In this document: piece by piece, positions 36,546-50,120 of the stretch | Layout: each line of letters starts with the position of its first letter | How positions within the stretch are numbered: position 1 is the first letter of the stretch | From: Platycnemis pennipes | Lineage: Eukaryota > Arthropoda > Insecta > Odonata > Platycnemididae | DNA: 64,000 bases | Assembly: GCA_933228895.1 (NCBI GenBank) | Contig: OW121854.1 | Span: forward strand, 59,562,609 to 59,626,608 | Reading direction: 5' to 3' | Program-made: the position numbers and the translations under genes | Notes under the pieces: model-generated | Told to the model about the DNA's origin: nothing | Database searches by the model: none | Seen by the model: the letters and a program-made list of their open reading frames with translations, nothing else

Positions 36546-39500
36546 GGTGAAAGGGGAGAATGGCCCAAGGACGCGAATGGGGCGAGTCGCGTGCCCTTCA
36601 GGGGCTGGAGGGGCCGGATGGATGCTGCGTGCGTCGGTCGGGGGGGCGGCATTCCAGTCCGCCGGCCCGACCGCCTCCCGCCCCTTCAACTCTTCCTCTC
36701 TTTCGCTCGAGCCGTGAGGAGGCGGATGGCCTCGCCTCTGGGAAGGACGCGCGCTGCCGCAACGGGGGTTGCTCTGATCCGCCCTCCTCCCCTTCTTCCT
36801 CCCTCTCCGCTTTCCACCCCCCTCCTCCACGTGAATTACTCCCCCCCCCCCAACCCGTATCCGACGATCTCCAGCCTCGCGTTGGACCTTTTGGGGGTTT
36901 CAACTCACGGATTCTCTCGCGCTGTCCCCGTGACGTGTCGCGGTGTCACACGTCTTTCGCCACATCCCCCCGGCCGAAAACCTCCCCCGAAATCCAGTGC
37001 ATTTTTCGGAGAACAATCGAGAGGAAGAGGAGGGGGTAAATCCCTCTCCTTATTGGAGAGGGGTCCGTGTTCACAATTTTCCAACTGTGTTTCCTTGCCG
37101 CAAGACCGGGTTATGTTTCGTGTTGGCGTCCGTTGAGACTAGAGGAGTCGTGGATTTTTTCCAGTATATTAGATCGGTGTAGGAGGTATAAGGTCTGTCC
37201 TATTTTAGAGGCGAGGCAATAATCGTTATCTTAAAACGGTGTACTCTTGGGGGAAAATGTTCAGTGGGATTAATCTGAGCGTTCTTAGAAATCAGGAAAA
37301 TTTGTTCCCGAAACTGGTCTCTTATTGTATTAAGTAATCAATTACAATTTTAGTCGTGGCACTTCGCGTAAGGAGTGTAAGAAATGAGGATGCATGAAGA
37401 TTGGAGTGCATGTAAGTCGAGAGTTTAATTTCAGCGCTATAGGCTTTGCGTAACTCGAATAGAGCGACAATCAATAAATATAGAATCGGTGGTCGTGAAG
37501 TGTGCATTATAAATACCAAACGGTTGTCAATGACTTTGAGTAATGGTGACATAATTTTATAGCTACCCGTGATTATAAACGTGTTCCTTCTGCTTTAGCA
37601 GTAATTCTCCATCGTAAAGCAACATCGTACTCCTTGCAGAATTCTTTTGAGGGCATAGTAGTATATTTCAACTTGATGACGTTGATTTAGTTCTTTTCCT
37701 TTGAAAAAAAAAATTCTATTTTTATCTTCACCGTCCGTAATGATATCGCATGTTCGGGAACTTTCGTGTCCGAGGGGAGTGATAATGAGGGTCTCCACCA
37801 TTTCATAGCTCTTCAAGCCTTCCCAACTTCCTCACCTCAACTGCCCACCAAGCCCCCGTAACGAGCACCCGGCCGTTTCCGTCTCATCGCGTTTGAAGTC
37901 ATTTCAACCCTAATACGCCTGCGTCATTTCATGCGTCGCGGATTCGACGGTAGCGGTATTTCCTTCGTGACGTCGCGAAAACTATTTCTTTCCACCCGCA
38001 GTAGTTTCCACCAGTCCCATTGTGACTCCCTCTGGTTTTCAAGTCCTGCCTCTTCAACGATGGATCTGTCTTTAAAGGCAACAAGTGCTCTAACCGCGTC
38101 AGAACAAATATTCTCTTATACTGTACTTTAAGAAAGTTCGTAATTTTCTCTACTAAAAATGTTTTCTTTCATAGATTAAACCCCTTGCTGGTCATTCATC
38201 GGTTTTTCCTTACATCCAGTTTATCATAAGCTCTCTATCGTTATTTATATCAGGGAATGTTTCATGTTTTGTGTTGTATTTCTCATTTCAACAGAATCGG
38301 CCAGTTGCTTTTCTCCAATATAATGAATGTTGCCTGGTTAGTTATTTCTCGGTTTAGATTATTGAGTTTTAACGTTGCGTCAGCCCTGTGTGTTCAAGCC
38401 TGTAGGGTGAGTGATTTCGTTTGCCTAAGGGTATTGTGCCAGAATTGTCTACGTTAGCATATAGTCTGGGGATGATGCTGTAGATTCAGATCATTATATA
38501 AATGTGTTGGTAGTCGGTCCACTCCAAATCTTCCCACTCCTCCAAGAGGTTTCAGCTGTTTGATCAATTTTCGAGGATTTTCGTCTGCCGTGCGGAATTC
38601 CCTTCGTTAATGCTCATTTGTGTGGGAGGAAATTCATTTCGGCTAGTATTTATTCGAAAGAGCCCCTTGTTCTGACGAAGCAACTGCTCGGGTCCCCTCT
38701 CCCGAGGCCGGGGGAATAATTTGATTGCCCACTCCTAGTTATTAGCGGCAATCCCATTGCATTTCACTTCAAGAGATCCGTCTCTTCAATGAACTGCGAT
38801 CCCCTTTACTCCCTATCTCTTCTTCTCTCACACGCACAATATTCCGCCCCCTCTCTCTCTCTTTTCCATTCCTCCTTCCGCCCTCCTCGAATCCCAAGTC
38901 ATCCATTACGCCGGGGCTATCGCCCCACACCCCCTGCCCTCGCCCCCCTTTGCTCGGGAGATCCACCCCCACTCCCTTGCGGGCGGAAGGGTGGCAGAGT
39001 AATGATTTCCCCGAGAGCTTCCGAGGGGACGGATGCCACCAGAGGGTGGTCGCGTACGCGTATCGTTCGTCCCCTCAGGGAATGGGGAACCCCCCGAGCT
39101 GTGAAAGGAGCAGCAAGGAGCGGGGATGAGAAGTCACTGAGGGTCTTGTCTTTGCCCCTCGATCCCTGTGCGTATGAGTGGACCTCCAACCTATACCGAG
39201 GGTATTATTCCCGCTCCGGTACATCTATTCCCGCGTGGCATTGCGTGACTTCAAAACATAGAACACCTACAATATGCTATGAGTAGTATATTAATGATTC
39301 CTCATGTTTGTGCTACGAAAATACAAAATAGTATTTTTCATTCCATGAAATTTATTCACGTCATTGATTTTCGTTGTCCAAAATCCTGTGTGTTACTGTG
39401 AGTCAGGCAGATTTTGTATTTTGTTATTTCTTGATTTTTCGCTGCGAAAATTTAGTTGCCGTAGTATTGCCCACAGCCTCATGAATTTGTAATTATGACA

Positions 39501-41185
39501 TTAAATTAATCAATATAAATTTACCTTAACAAGGCAAATATTTTAATAGCATTTTTAGAAACGCTGCCCCTATTGTAGATGAATTAGTGAAGCAGTTTCT
39601 GTGGTTAATGTGCTCAAATTTAACGCAATATGTTGCTAGTTTAGATAGCTATCTCGTGTCAAATTTTCTTTCATCAAGTTCTTGTCGTTATCCCTCCCTC
39701 TTTTCTCTTTCCACCAATTTCTGCTTTGGAGACGTGTATGGCTCTAATGAAATGCAATGAAAACGGAAGCAAATTTAAGATCCCACTAAGTTGAATTTTC
39801 TTTTGATATTACGGAGGCGTCCCGGACCCGCCCCTTCCCAGCTTTAGGGTTAGACGGTATGAGACGGCACGTGAATCGCTGACCCGAATAATGGCGCGTA
39901 ATTGGTTTCCCTGGCAAATGAACCTCTCTTGACTCCGGCGTGGAAGAAACGGAAACTGAAATCAGCTCGTTCTGAATGAGTCTCTATACCCTGCCTTAAT
40001 CATTGGAGAGCAATTTTGGAGATGGAATCAGCCGACGGTAAAGGGCTGATAAAGCGGTGACTTTGCGATTGCAGTCCTCAGAACTCAATTAATATAGTGT
40101 TCCCGATTTTTATAGCCATAGATAGTATTCCACTAAACATCGCCGTTGACCCATAGAGTCTCTGTACTTTCACTTTCTTCGTCTACGGTTTGTTTCATTA
40201 TCGTTTCTTGCTAATTTATTTTCATTTGTGCCTTTGTTGTTGAAGGGATTTTGTAACAATTTCGATGGTCAAGTGAATTTTTCCATTCTCCGTTCGTATC
40301 GTTGAGTTCATCAGTGTAATTTTTATCTGTGATTTTATCCATTTGTTCCCTTATTTTTTCACTGCTTCCCCTTTACATCCTGTCCGGAACTCTGTCCCTT
40401 ATTCTCCAGTACTTCTGCTAACATCACTTTTTATGGATATAGAATACGCATCTGGCCCTTATTCCCATTGACGTAGAGTAGACCCCGTTGCGTGTTTTCT
40501 AGAGTTAAGCGGCTGCAAAAAGGTTTATCCTCTGTAGGGGGCCTATAAAGTAATAATAATTTCACTAACGATATTGTTTTTGTTATCCTTCTTCCCTTTT
40601 CAAGTCGTATTTTAGTTTTCAGATTTACATTTTCACTCCGTAGATGTTTCCGGATAAGGGTCCTCATTTTTGCGTTCCCCCTCTCTTTTTGAACACGTCC
40701 CAACATGCCATCTTTGCTGTTGAAAACGCTACTTTCTCTCTCTCTCGTGTTTCGCCCTGATCCCCAGAGGACCTTGTTTGCCGGACGGTCCCTTGCCCTA
40801 AGCGTCGCTGAAATGCGGTCATCACTCGGCCCAGACCATGTCATTATTGACCACCTCGACATTGGGGGACACTCCTTTCGTAATTCCTCCCAATTGTGGG
40901 CCAACACCGATACCACTCCCCAGGGAACGAATTATTCTCGAGATAATGGAGGGCCACCGCGTTGAGTCGGACAGGGACATTGGAGCAACGGACACTCCCC
41001 GTGGGAAAGGGGTGAAAGGGTTCGGAATTTTCTTGCAATATCGGAATTTATTGAAGTCAGTGCGCTAGTTGGCCGACAGAAGAATCGAGTGGAGGGCTGC
41101 GTCAAACCAATCCTAAGATTGTTGGCCGATGATGGCGATGAATGCGCTAGTTAGGGAGCATAGTTGAATAAGCTTTGCTTGATAG

Positions 41186-41240
41186 TTTCGTAATTTTATT
41201 CGTAATTTCGTAATTCGTAAATTCGTATTCGTAATTTTAT
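41186..41240 (+). repeat. Imperfect TTCGTAATT repeat
   Basis: Six variants of (A)TTCGTAATT in 55 bp, with T-run length differences. Confidence 0.85.
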
Positions 41241-43062
41241 CCCAAGCCATGGAAAACCATTCGTTGTATTCTTCGAGTGGAAGTATTTGCTGTCTCGTTC
41301 ACCTCTCGGAGGTTCCTCCGCCTATGAAAGTATTGAACTCCGTTAATATTTTCATCTCATCGCCGGCGCATCCATTCTGACGTTGCAATTACTCAAGCGC
41401 GGTTCGGATCCCGCTAATGGATGTGAGCGCATTCAATTAGCGCTCGCGGATGCACCCGTTTCGGACATTAGCATCGCGGCACGGTGCGGTGCCCTTGTGG
41501 TGCTCGGGAGCGAAATGAAAAAGAAATCGCCACCTCTCCCCCGCGTCTCGGGTTTTTGAGGCATAGGGTGGAGGGGAGGGAGGTAGGGGGAGGCGACTCC
41601 GCGCATGCCTCCGTTAAGTGGCTCTCGACTAGCGCCGGCATCCCTTCATTCTCCGCCCCAAAGCAGCGTTCATTAACACCCCGCCTCTCGGTGGGGTTAA
41701 GGGGGGAAGGGGGGGAGAGGCGAGCTGTTTTTCGGCTACGCATGTCGGTGATGGGGAAGGAAAAGGGTGACGTTGGCCATTCCCTCTCCTCTCTCCCATT
41801 TTTTTTCTTTCCTGTTCGGACGTACACATCGGGTGGGCACGCCCTTCTCACCGCCGTGGGAGCCAGGGCGCACCACCAAACACTGGCCAGATACTTGGTG
41901 AGACTTGAGGCGATTCAAAAAGCGTACCAATATTCGATCTTTATTTCATGGTATTCACAAACCCGCATCTGAAGATATTAATGTCTGGTATTCCATTGTA
42001 TTTGGTGTCAATAGAGTACTCCAACATCGTTTCGTGCCTTCTCCCTCAATTTTCGCAAACAAGAGTTTCTTTAACTTACGCCAGACGAGAGTGAATCTTT
42101 GTGCGTATCTGTCGTAAAAATTTCTTTATAAGAAAAATCTAAGTAAATCATTGTTAGTCTTGATACGCCCGATATTTAAATATATAAATTAGCACCTTTC
42201 GCTCGTAATGGTGGAGAATAGGTTCAGGATTTTGTAGCGTGAAATTGGTGTTGGAAACCGTGGGAGGGATTTTGGACCACTGGGCCAACGGTGGGATAAA
42301 TGACGAAGTCGCAGGGAGTGGTTCGAGGGATAATGAGGAAACGTGCTCTCCTCACTTCTTCCTCCACTCTCACCGGCGACTGCTCCGACTCGACATTTTT
42401 CCGACGCCGGTCTTTCCTCCCGTGCTGTTTGTTACCTGTGCCGCGAGGGATTTGTACCGCAGATATGTCACCTTCGCTCCCCACCCCCCTCGCATTTCGG
42501 TCGCCCTAATCCCTTGGAGGTGTAACCCTGGCACTCTCCTCCGCTCGGCTCTCCTTTCATGCCCCCCGAGGTGTGCGGCTATCGTAAATGACTTAAACGC
42601 TTGTCACTTCTTTGTCCACCGCCTACGTTCTTGAGTTATGTCCTCAAGTCTTCCCCTGTTGTCCCATTGCCTTTCTCACCTGTGCATTCCGCACGTTTTC
42701 TAAAATTCAACGTTGGGTTTCCCTCCTATTCTATCTTTTTCACAGCTTTTCGTTCGCTCTGACCAGTATTTCTTCAAGCTAAAATATAATATGTCTCCCA
42801 GCATCTGTGTTCTTTGTATCTATTCAAGGTCTTGTAATGTGGACGAAAACTCCTCTTATTTGCCGCTTTCAACCCCATTCGTCAAACTTTCTACCTTCCT
42901 AGAATCATTCACCATCTTTCTGCCTCTTAAAGTCAAGATAGTTCAAAATATATGTCCTCCCTCAATTTCCTTGCCAAACTCTCCTCGCTACCTTGTTAAC
43001 GTTTCATTCTTTCAACCTCCTCTCGTTAAAGTCTCTCCTTGGCGAGCATTCATTATGTCCTT

Positions 43063-43110
43063 ATGACGAGGTCTCATAAACACTTAAAAGTGTTTATGAG
43101 GCCTCGTCAT
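43063..43110. repeat. 48-nt near-perfect palindrome
   Basis: Arms of 23 nt (ATGACGAGGTCTCATAAACACTT and its complement) with one T/C mismatch and a 2-nt centre. Not AT-simple sequence. Confidence 0.9.
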
Positions 43111-46100
43111 TTATAATAGAATAAATAATAAGTCGTAACCTCGACTATAGAATAAATTATATTGTAAGCCAAGTTTCTTGAAGCCGATGTTTCCTGGCCA
43201 TATAGCGCCATGATACGTATAAATATTGTTTTCGTCATATCTCGTCTTTTAAGTGCTATTCATCGAAACCCGAAAATTTAAAGCTTTCTTCTTTCATTTC
43301 GCGACCGTCTTCCGTTTCCTGGTTGTCGAAGTACACGATAATGAACTTTGAAGCACTTCAGAGGGCTATGGTGCAATGCATATTAATTGTTTGCCTCCAT
43401 CCGAGCCTTACCAGTCTTATTCGCCGTTATAGCTGAGAACTCCCGTGACGACAAGAGGATTTTCCCCGTTATCGCTTCGAAGACCTAAGTGTTGCTTCAC
43501 TTTCACGTGGATTATCTTCGTTTGTAGAGAGCGATGAACTAATTTACGAGCGAAGCTTTTAATATCTGAGCTCTGATAATCCCCCATCTCCCGTAAGTTT
43601 GTTTTAATGAAAATTTAAGATGTTTTCTGTTTTTAATCACTTTTCTTTTCGCTCCTGCCTGAATTCCTACCTGTAAAAAATGTGATAAATATTTTATCTA
43701 CGATTCCTGTTACTAATGGTTCGTTTGAGTTCGTAATACGTTCGTTTTTTACATCGCGATTCCAGTGCTTGATTCTCTGTTTGGGAGTCCGTAAATTGTT
43801 TACTTTCATTGGCAGTGTAGTCTCATCGTCCCCAATCGCTTGGTACCTGCTTTCCTGACTCCCAAGCTAAATAGCTTGTTATTGATAGCCGTCGAAGGCA
43901 CCTGATTATCCGAGACTTTCTTTCTGGCCCCCGAAACTCATTTTTCTCCGACGAATTCCACGAATCTCCGAGAAGGGCCTCCATTGAACGGTTAGTCATC
44001 AGCTTCTTGAAGGCAACCGTTCTTTGCCAGGACTCTCGCTCTTGCTGCTCACCGCAGAGATGGGTTCAGGAGGGTGCCCTGGTCAACGGGCGTTAATAAC
44101 AGCCCCTGTTACCCAATATCCACTTAAGAGCCGCAGTTTGATGTTTGCGGCGCACTATTCATCCTTCGTTAACGGACAAAGCGGATAGTCTTTTAACCTG
44201 CCGCTTCTCCGTCTCCCCCCCTCCTTTTTCGTACATCGCGTTCCGGGGTTTTTAATCTCGGTATAACCGGCAATGCGACGGATTTGCCTCGCCCCGAGAA
44301 GCTGTGCTATCTCTCTATATATATAATACGATTCACACCGGCGGGACTTAGCGCCCAATGGCATTATGAACCCAAGAAAGGCCCCACAAAACGTTCCCCG
44401 CTCACCTTTTTTGGGAGAAAGTCGTGCCTTTTCGTAAAATCTCGGCTCTGCCGCGGTGAGTGGGTTGAGGCTCGCGCTAATCTGAACCGCTTCATTGTCA
44501 CGCACGTATCTTCGTCACGCTCTTAAGCGAGGCACTGCATTCTCTCTCTCTCTCTCTTACTCCTCCCTCCGCTTGCCTTTGTTCCCCCTTACGTTCGTAT
44601 TCTGTCGTTTTCCAGAAACTGCTCTCTGGAGTGCCTGGATGTTCTTTTTTTCTCTCCTTTCCCATATCCTCGGCCCGCTCTCCAGGCACCGTTTCCAATC
44701 TCCCGCCCGTGAGCGCCACAGCGGGAAAACTTTGATCCCGCCCACTCGTGCTCGAGTATTTGAAGTCTTAGGAAAAATATTTTTCGACCGAGACTCCGGT
44801 CTGCCACGAAATGCGACTCCATTTCCCTTAGTCTTGAACGTATAATTTGGAATATCATATGATTAATTCACGTGCTGTTCACGATAGGCAGTCCTCTTGT
44901 CTTTTGGTGAGTTCAGGAACCTTGGAACATTTCCGGTTGATTTGAAAAACTTAAGTAACCCGAAATTGTTTAGACTTACTTTCATCATATCGTAATACTT
45001 TCCATCATCTTTAGATAACTCTTCTGCCTCCTATCCCCGTTACTGGAGTAAGATGAGCATTTCTAGCCCTGCCTGCTATAACCCACTACTTGTTTCACAA
45101 TCCGGTTTTGCCTTTTTTTAAAGTATTTCTCACCAAGAAATGTGACGTTTACCACACGTTTCTACCGCTAGTCAAGTCCCCTCATTCCTATTAAGGTGAT
45201 TGTGTCTATTCCCATATCTCAGATGTCTCTTTTCTTTCTTCTCATTCATTACCAGTAATTATCGTCTCTCAATTTTTCACACTCTGTGTAACCCCTGCTA
45301 ATATTTCTTGCCGTGTTTTAGTGTTTAGTCATGATTTTAGTATTTGTGTCATCGGTTCCCTCGTTCTGAATATCACCCCTTGTCGACTATGAGAAAAAAT
45401 AATGTGTGGGTTTTATAAATATAATGATGAAAAATGGCTAATAATGGCGTTCTCGTCGGCCATGAGGAATAGAAAGGGAAATTGACATATTTTAATTGGA
45501 CTCCTCAATCAGTTTGTGTACGTCATTTCGCCATCTCGGGCGAGTTAGTCCGCGCCGAAATTGCACTGCTCAGGGTCCTTTCATTTACCAGTCTCTGCTG
45601 CTTTGTTTATTGCATCTGCTCTCTATCACCTTGTCACATTCAAATAGTTTGCTCTGATTCCCGTCGGATCGCTTCGGAAGTCACCGTCAAAGTATTCGCC
45701 TTTTCATTCCATTCGATCCGGGTTCCCACAGAATCTCATTCTTGCATCCCAAACGAAGTTTCTAGGGTCGCATTAGTTTTAACGAGGTTGGATTCTGGCT
45801 AAACGCCTCCGGCACGGTGGATTTTTTTAATTTTAAATTCCGGGTTAAAAGTCGACTTTGCCATGTTCAAGCAAGTTAACATATGTCCGCTCTCGTGGCG
45901 AGAGGATAACCATAACATGATGAAAAATACCAAACGGGCATCATCTCATAATTTCTCGTAACATCCTTATTGACCATATTGATTATTATTTTTATATTAT
46001 TGATTGATTGATTACGGCGCTGTTTCGCCGAGAACTTGCTTCAATTTTAAGAAATCGTTCTTCATAAAATGCTTACCCCAGTATTGATGCATCATGGGTG

Positions 46101-47499
46101 ATATTTGGAAAATATCTACTGTGATAACTTATAATCATCCATTAATTCCCTAAATGTTACTAATAGTATGCCAGCATTTATTTACTCTGAGATTTACTGC
46201 ATGCAGCATAATACCGCGAGTACCTTCTTGAGACACATCCTCTGATCGTTCCTTCGATCGACCCTTACGTCATTCGTATATAATGCGACTTCACGAATCC
46301 TTAATGTTGATTCATTCTTATTGCCGGTTTATTTATATTAACGAAGATAATGCCGTAAGTAAATGGACTGGGCCGTATTAAATCAGGACTTACCTCAATT
46401 GGTTGTAGTAGGTTTATTAATCTGTTAAGGTAGAGTATTCTGCTTGGCCTATTCCAATCAAGAACGAAGGCAATGCTCTAACTGTTCTGGAGAGTTGCCT
46501 TCCCTTCCGCATGTGTAGACGTCAACATTTGCCCGATAAACTATCTTACTTTCGTTCTCTCATGGGAGGAATTCCGCTCTAAGAGCCTGTTCAAGCTTCT
46601 TTACGTTGATGTGTAAGTTATTAACTGGTAGATTCCTCGGATAGCTTCCTTAATAAAGGGCCAGCAGACCGGTCTGGACGCCTACCCGGGCCGTGTCCAT
46701 CCCCCAGGGTCCGTAGATTGCCTCCCTGCTCGATACGTGCTGCTTTCGATTGACCATTGACATTTCTTCCCGTCGACCCCTCGGGAACACGCTCGGATAT
46801 CCTCTCTTCGGGCCGGTATAATTTAGCATCGCCACTGTACTTCCCTCCGCCTCCTCCTCTTCTCTGCTCCCTCCGCCGACGTCTTCGCCCCCCTTCCCCC
46901 TGCCTCCTCTGCCCTCTTCCCGCCCCCTTCGCCCGCCTCCCCCTCCTCCATCGCTTCATTAAGTCAGAGCACGATGGACGCTGTTGGGCAGGAGGCCACC
47001 CAAATAGTTGACTCCTCTGAAATCCTCATTCCTTTCCCTTCCTCCTCCGCATTTACCTCTTTCTTCTTCGCTCTCCCCCCCCAACCCCCGTCCCCTTCTC
47101 TCCGTCCCGCCTCCCATTCCTCGCCTCCCTCCACCCCTCGCTCTCCGCCTGGACGCCTTTGTTGATTTTCCCTCTCCGCTCTCGGATTTGCGCTCTCTCT
47201 TGCCGAGGACAGGGATCCCGCGGCCCGTTCCTCGTTATGCTTTTCTCCGAGGTTATGAGGGGTAGCGCGTTCCACCAGTAGCGGGCTACTTTATGTCGGT
47301 AGCGCGTAGTTATTATAGGCACTCTACCGCACACTGGTAGGTTTGGATGGAGCTGACGGTGTTCCTAAACGCTCCTTTTCACCCTTAACCACCAACTTGG
47401 TAGCCCTGACTCCTTTTTCAGCTCGGCTCACACTTTTTTCCCTATCAATCATGCACAAATAACCTATTCTTTCCTCATATTTCCTTCTTATCCCCGCTC
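43111..47499. other. No recognisable gene; GC-rich block 46650-47260
   Basis: CT microsatellite near 44541-44558. ORFs at 44155-44858 and 46621-47334 overlap on both strands and are low-complexity. Nothing else recognised. Confidence 0.5.
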
Positions 47500-47830
47500 A
47501 CCTGCCGTCCTTCGTTCTTCCAAAGTCCCGTGCTGCTAATTACCTCGTACATCCTTCGACTCTACCACTTACGCATTCTCACCAGGTACTTTGCTTCCTT
47601 TCCTCTCCAGTGCATATCACCTCTTCCCGTGTATATCCTTTTGTCCATCGGGTTTTCTTTATCCTTTCTCTTCAAACTTACGTCCCAAACATCCCTAATT
47701 TTCTCTCTTCCTTTTAAGTACTTGCTTCGGAACTATATAGCATCACATTCAATTATCTCCTCGCTAATCTATTCTTTGGTGATGATACTATATGCGGGGT
47801 TTCACTTTTCAGTCGTTAAAATCTCCAACC
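47500..47830 (-). pseudogene. Heavily decayed LINE RT C-terminal remnant (tentative)
   Basis: A minus-strand frame near 47735 reads MLYSSEAST, stop, KEERKLGMFGT. It parallels the LYGSEVWT … LEAF segment of the intact fragment at 5.5 kb. Downstream RxxKKTRW and further basic residues carry several stops. The resemblance is short. Confidence 0.35.
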
Positions 47831-49828
47831 CGCATCTATCAAATTAGCAGCTTATTTGTAAGCGAGTACTAATTCAAGTATACTCTTCTCGGTCCTTCAT
47901 GTGACTGACTCTTCCTATTTACGGCACTCAAATCCTTTCGAAAGCTCTCCCTACGCAGCCTGAAGATTTCTTATACCGTCATTTACGGTTTATGCTCTGG
48001 CGTGACGAAGGGGGTGGAACGATGAGGTCAAACGTTCCGACTTCCGGACCGGAAAGTGTCTTCAAAGCAACCATGAGTGTCGTAAAAGCAGATATCTAAA
48101 GCGAATCACTCGCCTGTGCTGATGAACCCATTATTCTCCGTTTACGCCCGTGGTCAATCTGGTTGAAGCCTTTTGTTTCTGCGATTCCGTTGTTGCAAGT
48201 GTGGTTCTGCGCCTCGGACAGGTATTGCAACTTCCTGACGTAAACTTGCGGAACGCACGATGTGCCAAGGCTATAATTTGGCTTCCTTTACTCAATTAGT
48301 CATAGTCTATGCGTAAAAAAGAATGGGTTTGAAAAGGTGGAATACATTTGGTAATTGTACCATTTGTAGCTTCAAGTGTGTCGTGGAAATGTTAAGAGAA
48401 GCTTACAATTAAACCCCCTCCAATTTGTTGACTCTACGAGTTCCGGATTTTACTAGATTAGTTGATATTTCGGTTAGTCGGTATTTTGTACAATATCGTT
48501 GTTTTCAATTTTACGTAACTCGTAACGTTGATGGACATCCTTCGATTTTTTCCTATCGTCCCTTCCTCTGAGAATTTATGCTCTACTGAGAATGTTAGTT
48601 TCTCGATTTTGCGTCCGACATAATGCGTAACGTTCGGTTTTCTTGCATTTGCTTTTAAATGTCAGAGAGAATGAGAACGATAATAGTTACGACTATGCTG
48701 CTTAAGTTGGCTCATCAAAATGGCTCTTGCACACCCATCCGCGGAGTGTTGTATTATTTCCAAATCGCTTTCCTCCGGTCATGTGCCTGCATACGAACAT
48801 CTCGATCAAAGTTTGCCTTTCCCGTAACAAAGCCCAGCCCTGAGTTGGCTTAGTGACGTGGTTGCCTTAAGGGCCTCCTTATATCTCCGCTGCGAGGGCT
48901 TAATCAGTTAGTGAGCCATCCCCGTCGCACACAAGGTGGCGTATTTTATCTCTCCCTCACGTCATCGTCAATAATAAACGCCTCCTTTGCCATTTTCTCT
49001 TTTACGTCGCTTTCGCTGTCTCGCATAAGGTTTGCTTAGCCTCCCGGTCAGTGGTCCGAACGTGATTTCCAGGCCGAAAATTGCGGAAGATATTATTGCA
49101 TGACCGTTAGGGTGATTACCGCATAGTTGAGCGGGCCACGTAAGCTAATCATTCTCAAAACAAGAAAATTACTGCGTGCTTGTGCATTTTTATATGGTAA
49201 CCACCTTTTTTGCGTATTTCTTTCTTTTCTAAATGCTTTGCCTCCAGTATATTTTTCCGTTTTTACGCATTTAGCCATTGTGCTTTAAGCTGAGTAGAGT
49301 ATGACGCGTGATGGCACTTCTTATCGTGTTATTTTTTGAATACCTCTATAATTACGTGGTGTAGCCCACAGTGGTGGGCCCAGAAAGAGAAGCAAATAAT
49401 TAATGCTATGAACTTTCTCCTCATTTTTATCCATTACCCCTGAAAACTTGGTTAAAAATCAACCCTGCGTATGTGGATGTAACATGACTAAATCACTTAA
49501 TGTTTTTACGTTGTTATTGGGAAATAATGGAAGTCTCGGGGATTGGGCAAGTGCTAGTGTACTGCAGATAGAGACTGAGAAAGAGCTGTGATATTTGACT
49601 GAACTCTATGGATGTAGTTTAATTTAATTAATTTAGCAGCAGCACTCGTGGAGAGACGTCTACGCGTATTTATCGGTATCTAGGGGAAATAACTTTCCCG
49701 TGAAAGATGACAGTTTGGTATTCACTTGTGATTCTCTTTGTTATTTTAGTTAATATTAAATTTCTGCTTTCGAGCAGAAACAAAAAAAAAACAAGCCGTA
49801 ATCAATGTAGATAATGCTTAAATTGAGG
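47831..49828. other. No recognisable gene
   Basis: Ordinary AT-rich sequence; no repeat or motif stood out before the SINE at 49846. Confidence 0.5.
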
Positions 49829-49845
49829 ATCAGTGGGGGGGGGGG

Positions 49846-50120
49846 GGGTCGTGGTGGGTAGAGCACTGAGCTATTGCCCGGAGGGTCCCGGGTTCAAATC
49901 CCGGGCAAGAGCCTTTCCGGACACCCCCATCTAATATCCTCGCGATTCGATTTTCTGCGTGTCAGAACTTCGTAGGAAATTGCAGGTGTCCCAGGTGAAG
50001 GAATGGGCCCTGGCGCCCTACCCTGAATGTGAGTATTTCACACGCCGTTGGCCCTAGTACGGGGTGAGATATACTCTCACCAATCAAAGTCCAACCTTCG
50101 GGTTGGTCTTTGATAAATCA
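49846..50120 (+). mobile_element. tRNA-derived SINE, copy 1
   Basis: The head begins GGGTCGTGG and carries a polymerase III A-box-like segment (GGGTAGAGCACTGAGC). It also has a perfect B-box/T-arm (CCCGGGTTCAAATCCCGGG). A body without ORF follows, then a 3' hairpin at 50083-50114. The same head and body blocks recur on the other strand at 63434-63714, for example AATCCTCGCGAT, GAACTTCGTAGG and CTACCCTGAATG. That makes this a dispersed family rather than a tRNA gene. Relative to copy 2, the A-box region lacks a few bases (GGCCTAG reduced). A run of 14 G precedes the head (49835-49848). ATCAGT at 49829-49834 and 50137-50142 is a possible short target-site duplication, weaker than that of copy 2. 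Confidence 0.82.
50083..50114 (+). other. 3' terminal stem-loop of SINE copy 1
   Basis: The 14-nt arms ATCAAAGTCCAACC and GGTTGGTCTTTGAT pair with one mismatch around a TTCG loop. UUCG is a known very stable RNA tetraloop. The stem sits at the 3' end of the SINE unit. Confidence 0.8.

Larger units (their letters stand above)
27501..43062. other. No recognisable gene
   Basis: AT-rich DNA with GC-rich blocks at about 30180-30600, 34270-34460, 35280-35560, 36560-37060, 38870-39150, 41390-41860 and 42330-42600. A GT/TATG microsatellite lies near 36470-36545. No splice-bounded conserved exon was recognised. Confidence 0.5.

Noticed and set aside
36483..37136. 217-codon plus-strand ORF and its overlapping neighbours
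   Set aside because: It starts in a GT/TATG microsatellite and continues through a GC-rich block with long ORFs in several frames, the hallmark of stop-poor GC sequence.
40431..40965. 161-codon minus ORF opposite an 86-codon plus ORF
   Set aside because: No motif, overlapping antisense frames, and no neighbouring exon structure.
42713..43066. 117-codon ORF ending at the 48-nt palindrome
   Set aside because: The pyrimidine-rich strand gives a Ser/Pro/Leu/Phe-rich translation; its stop falling at the palindrome is probably coincidental.
49846..49925. Functional tRNA gene
   Set aside because: B-box and T-arm are good, but the acceptor stem and anticodon arm do not fold as a tRNA, and the same unit with a long tail recurs at 63.5 kb, so it is a SINE head.
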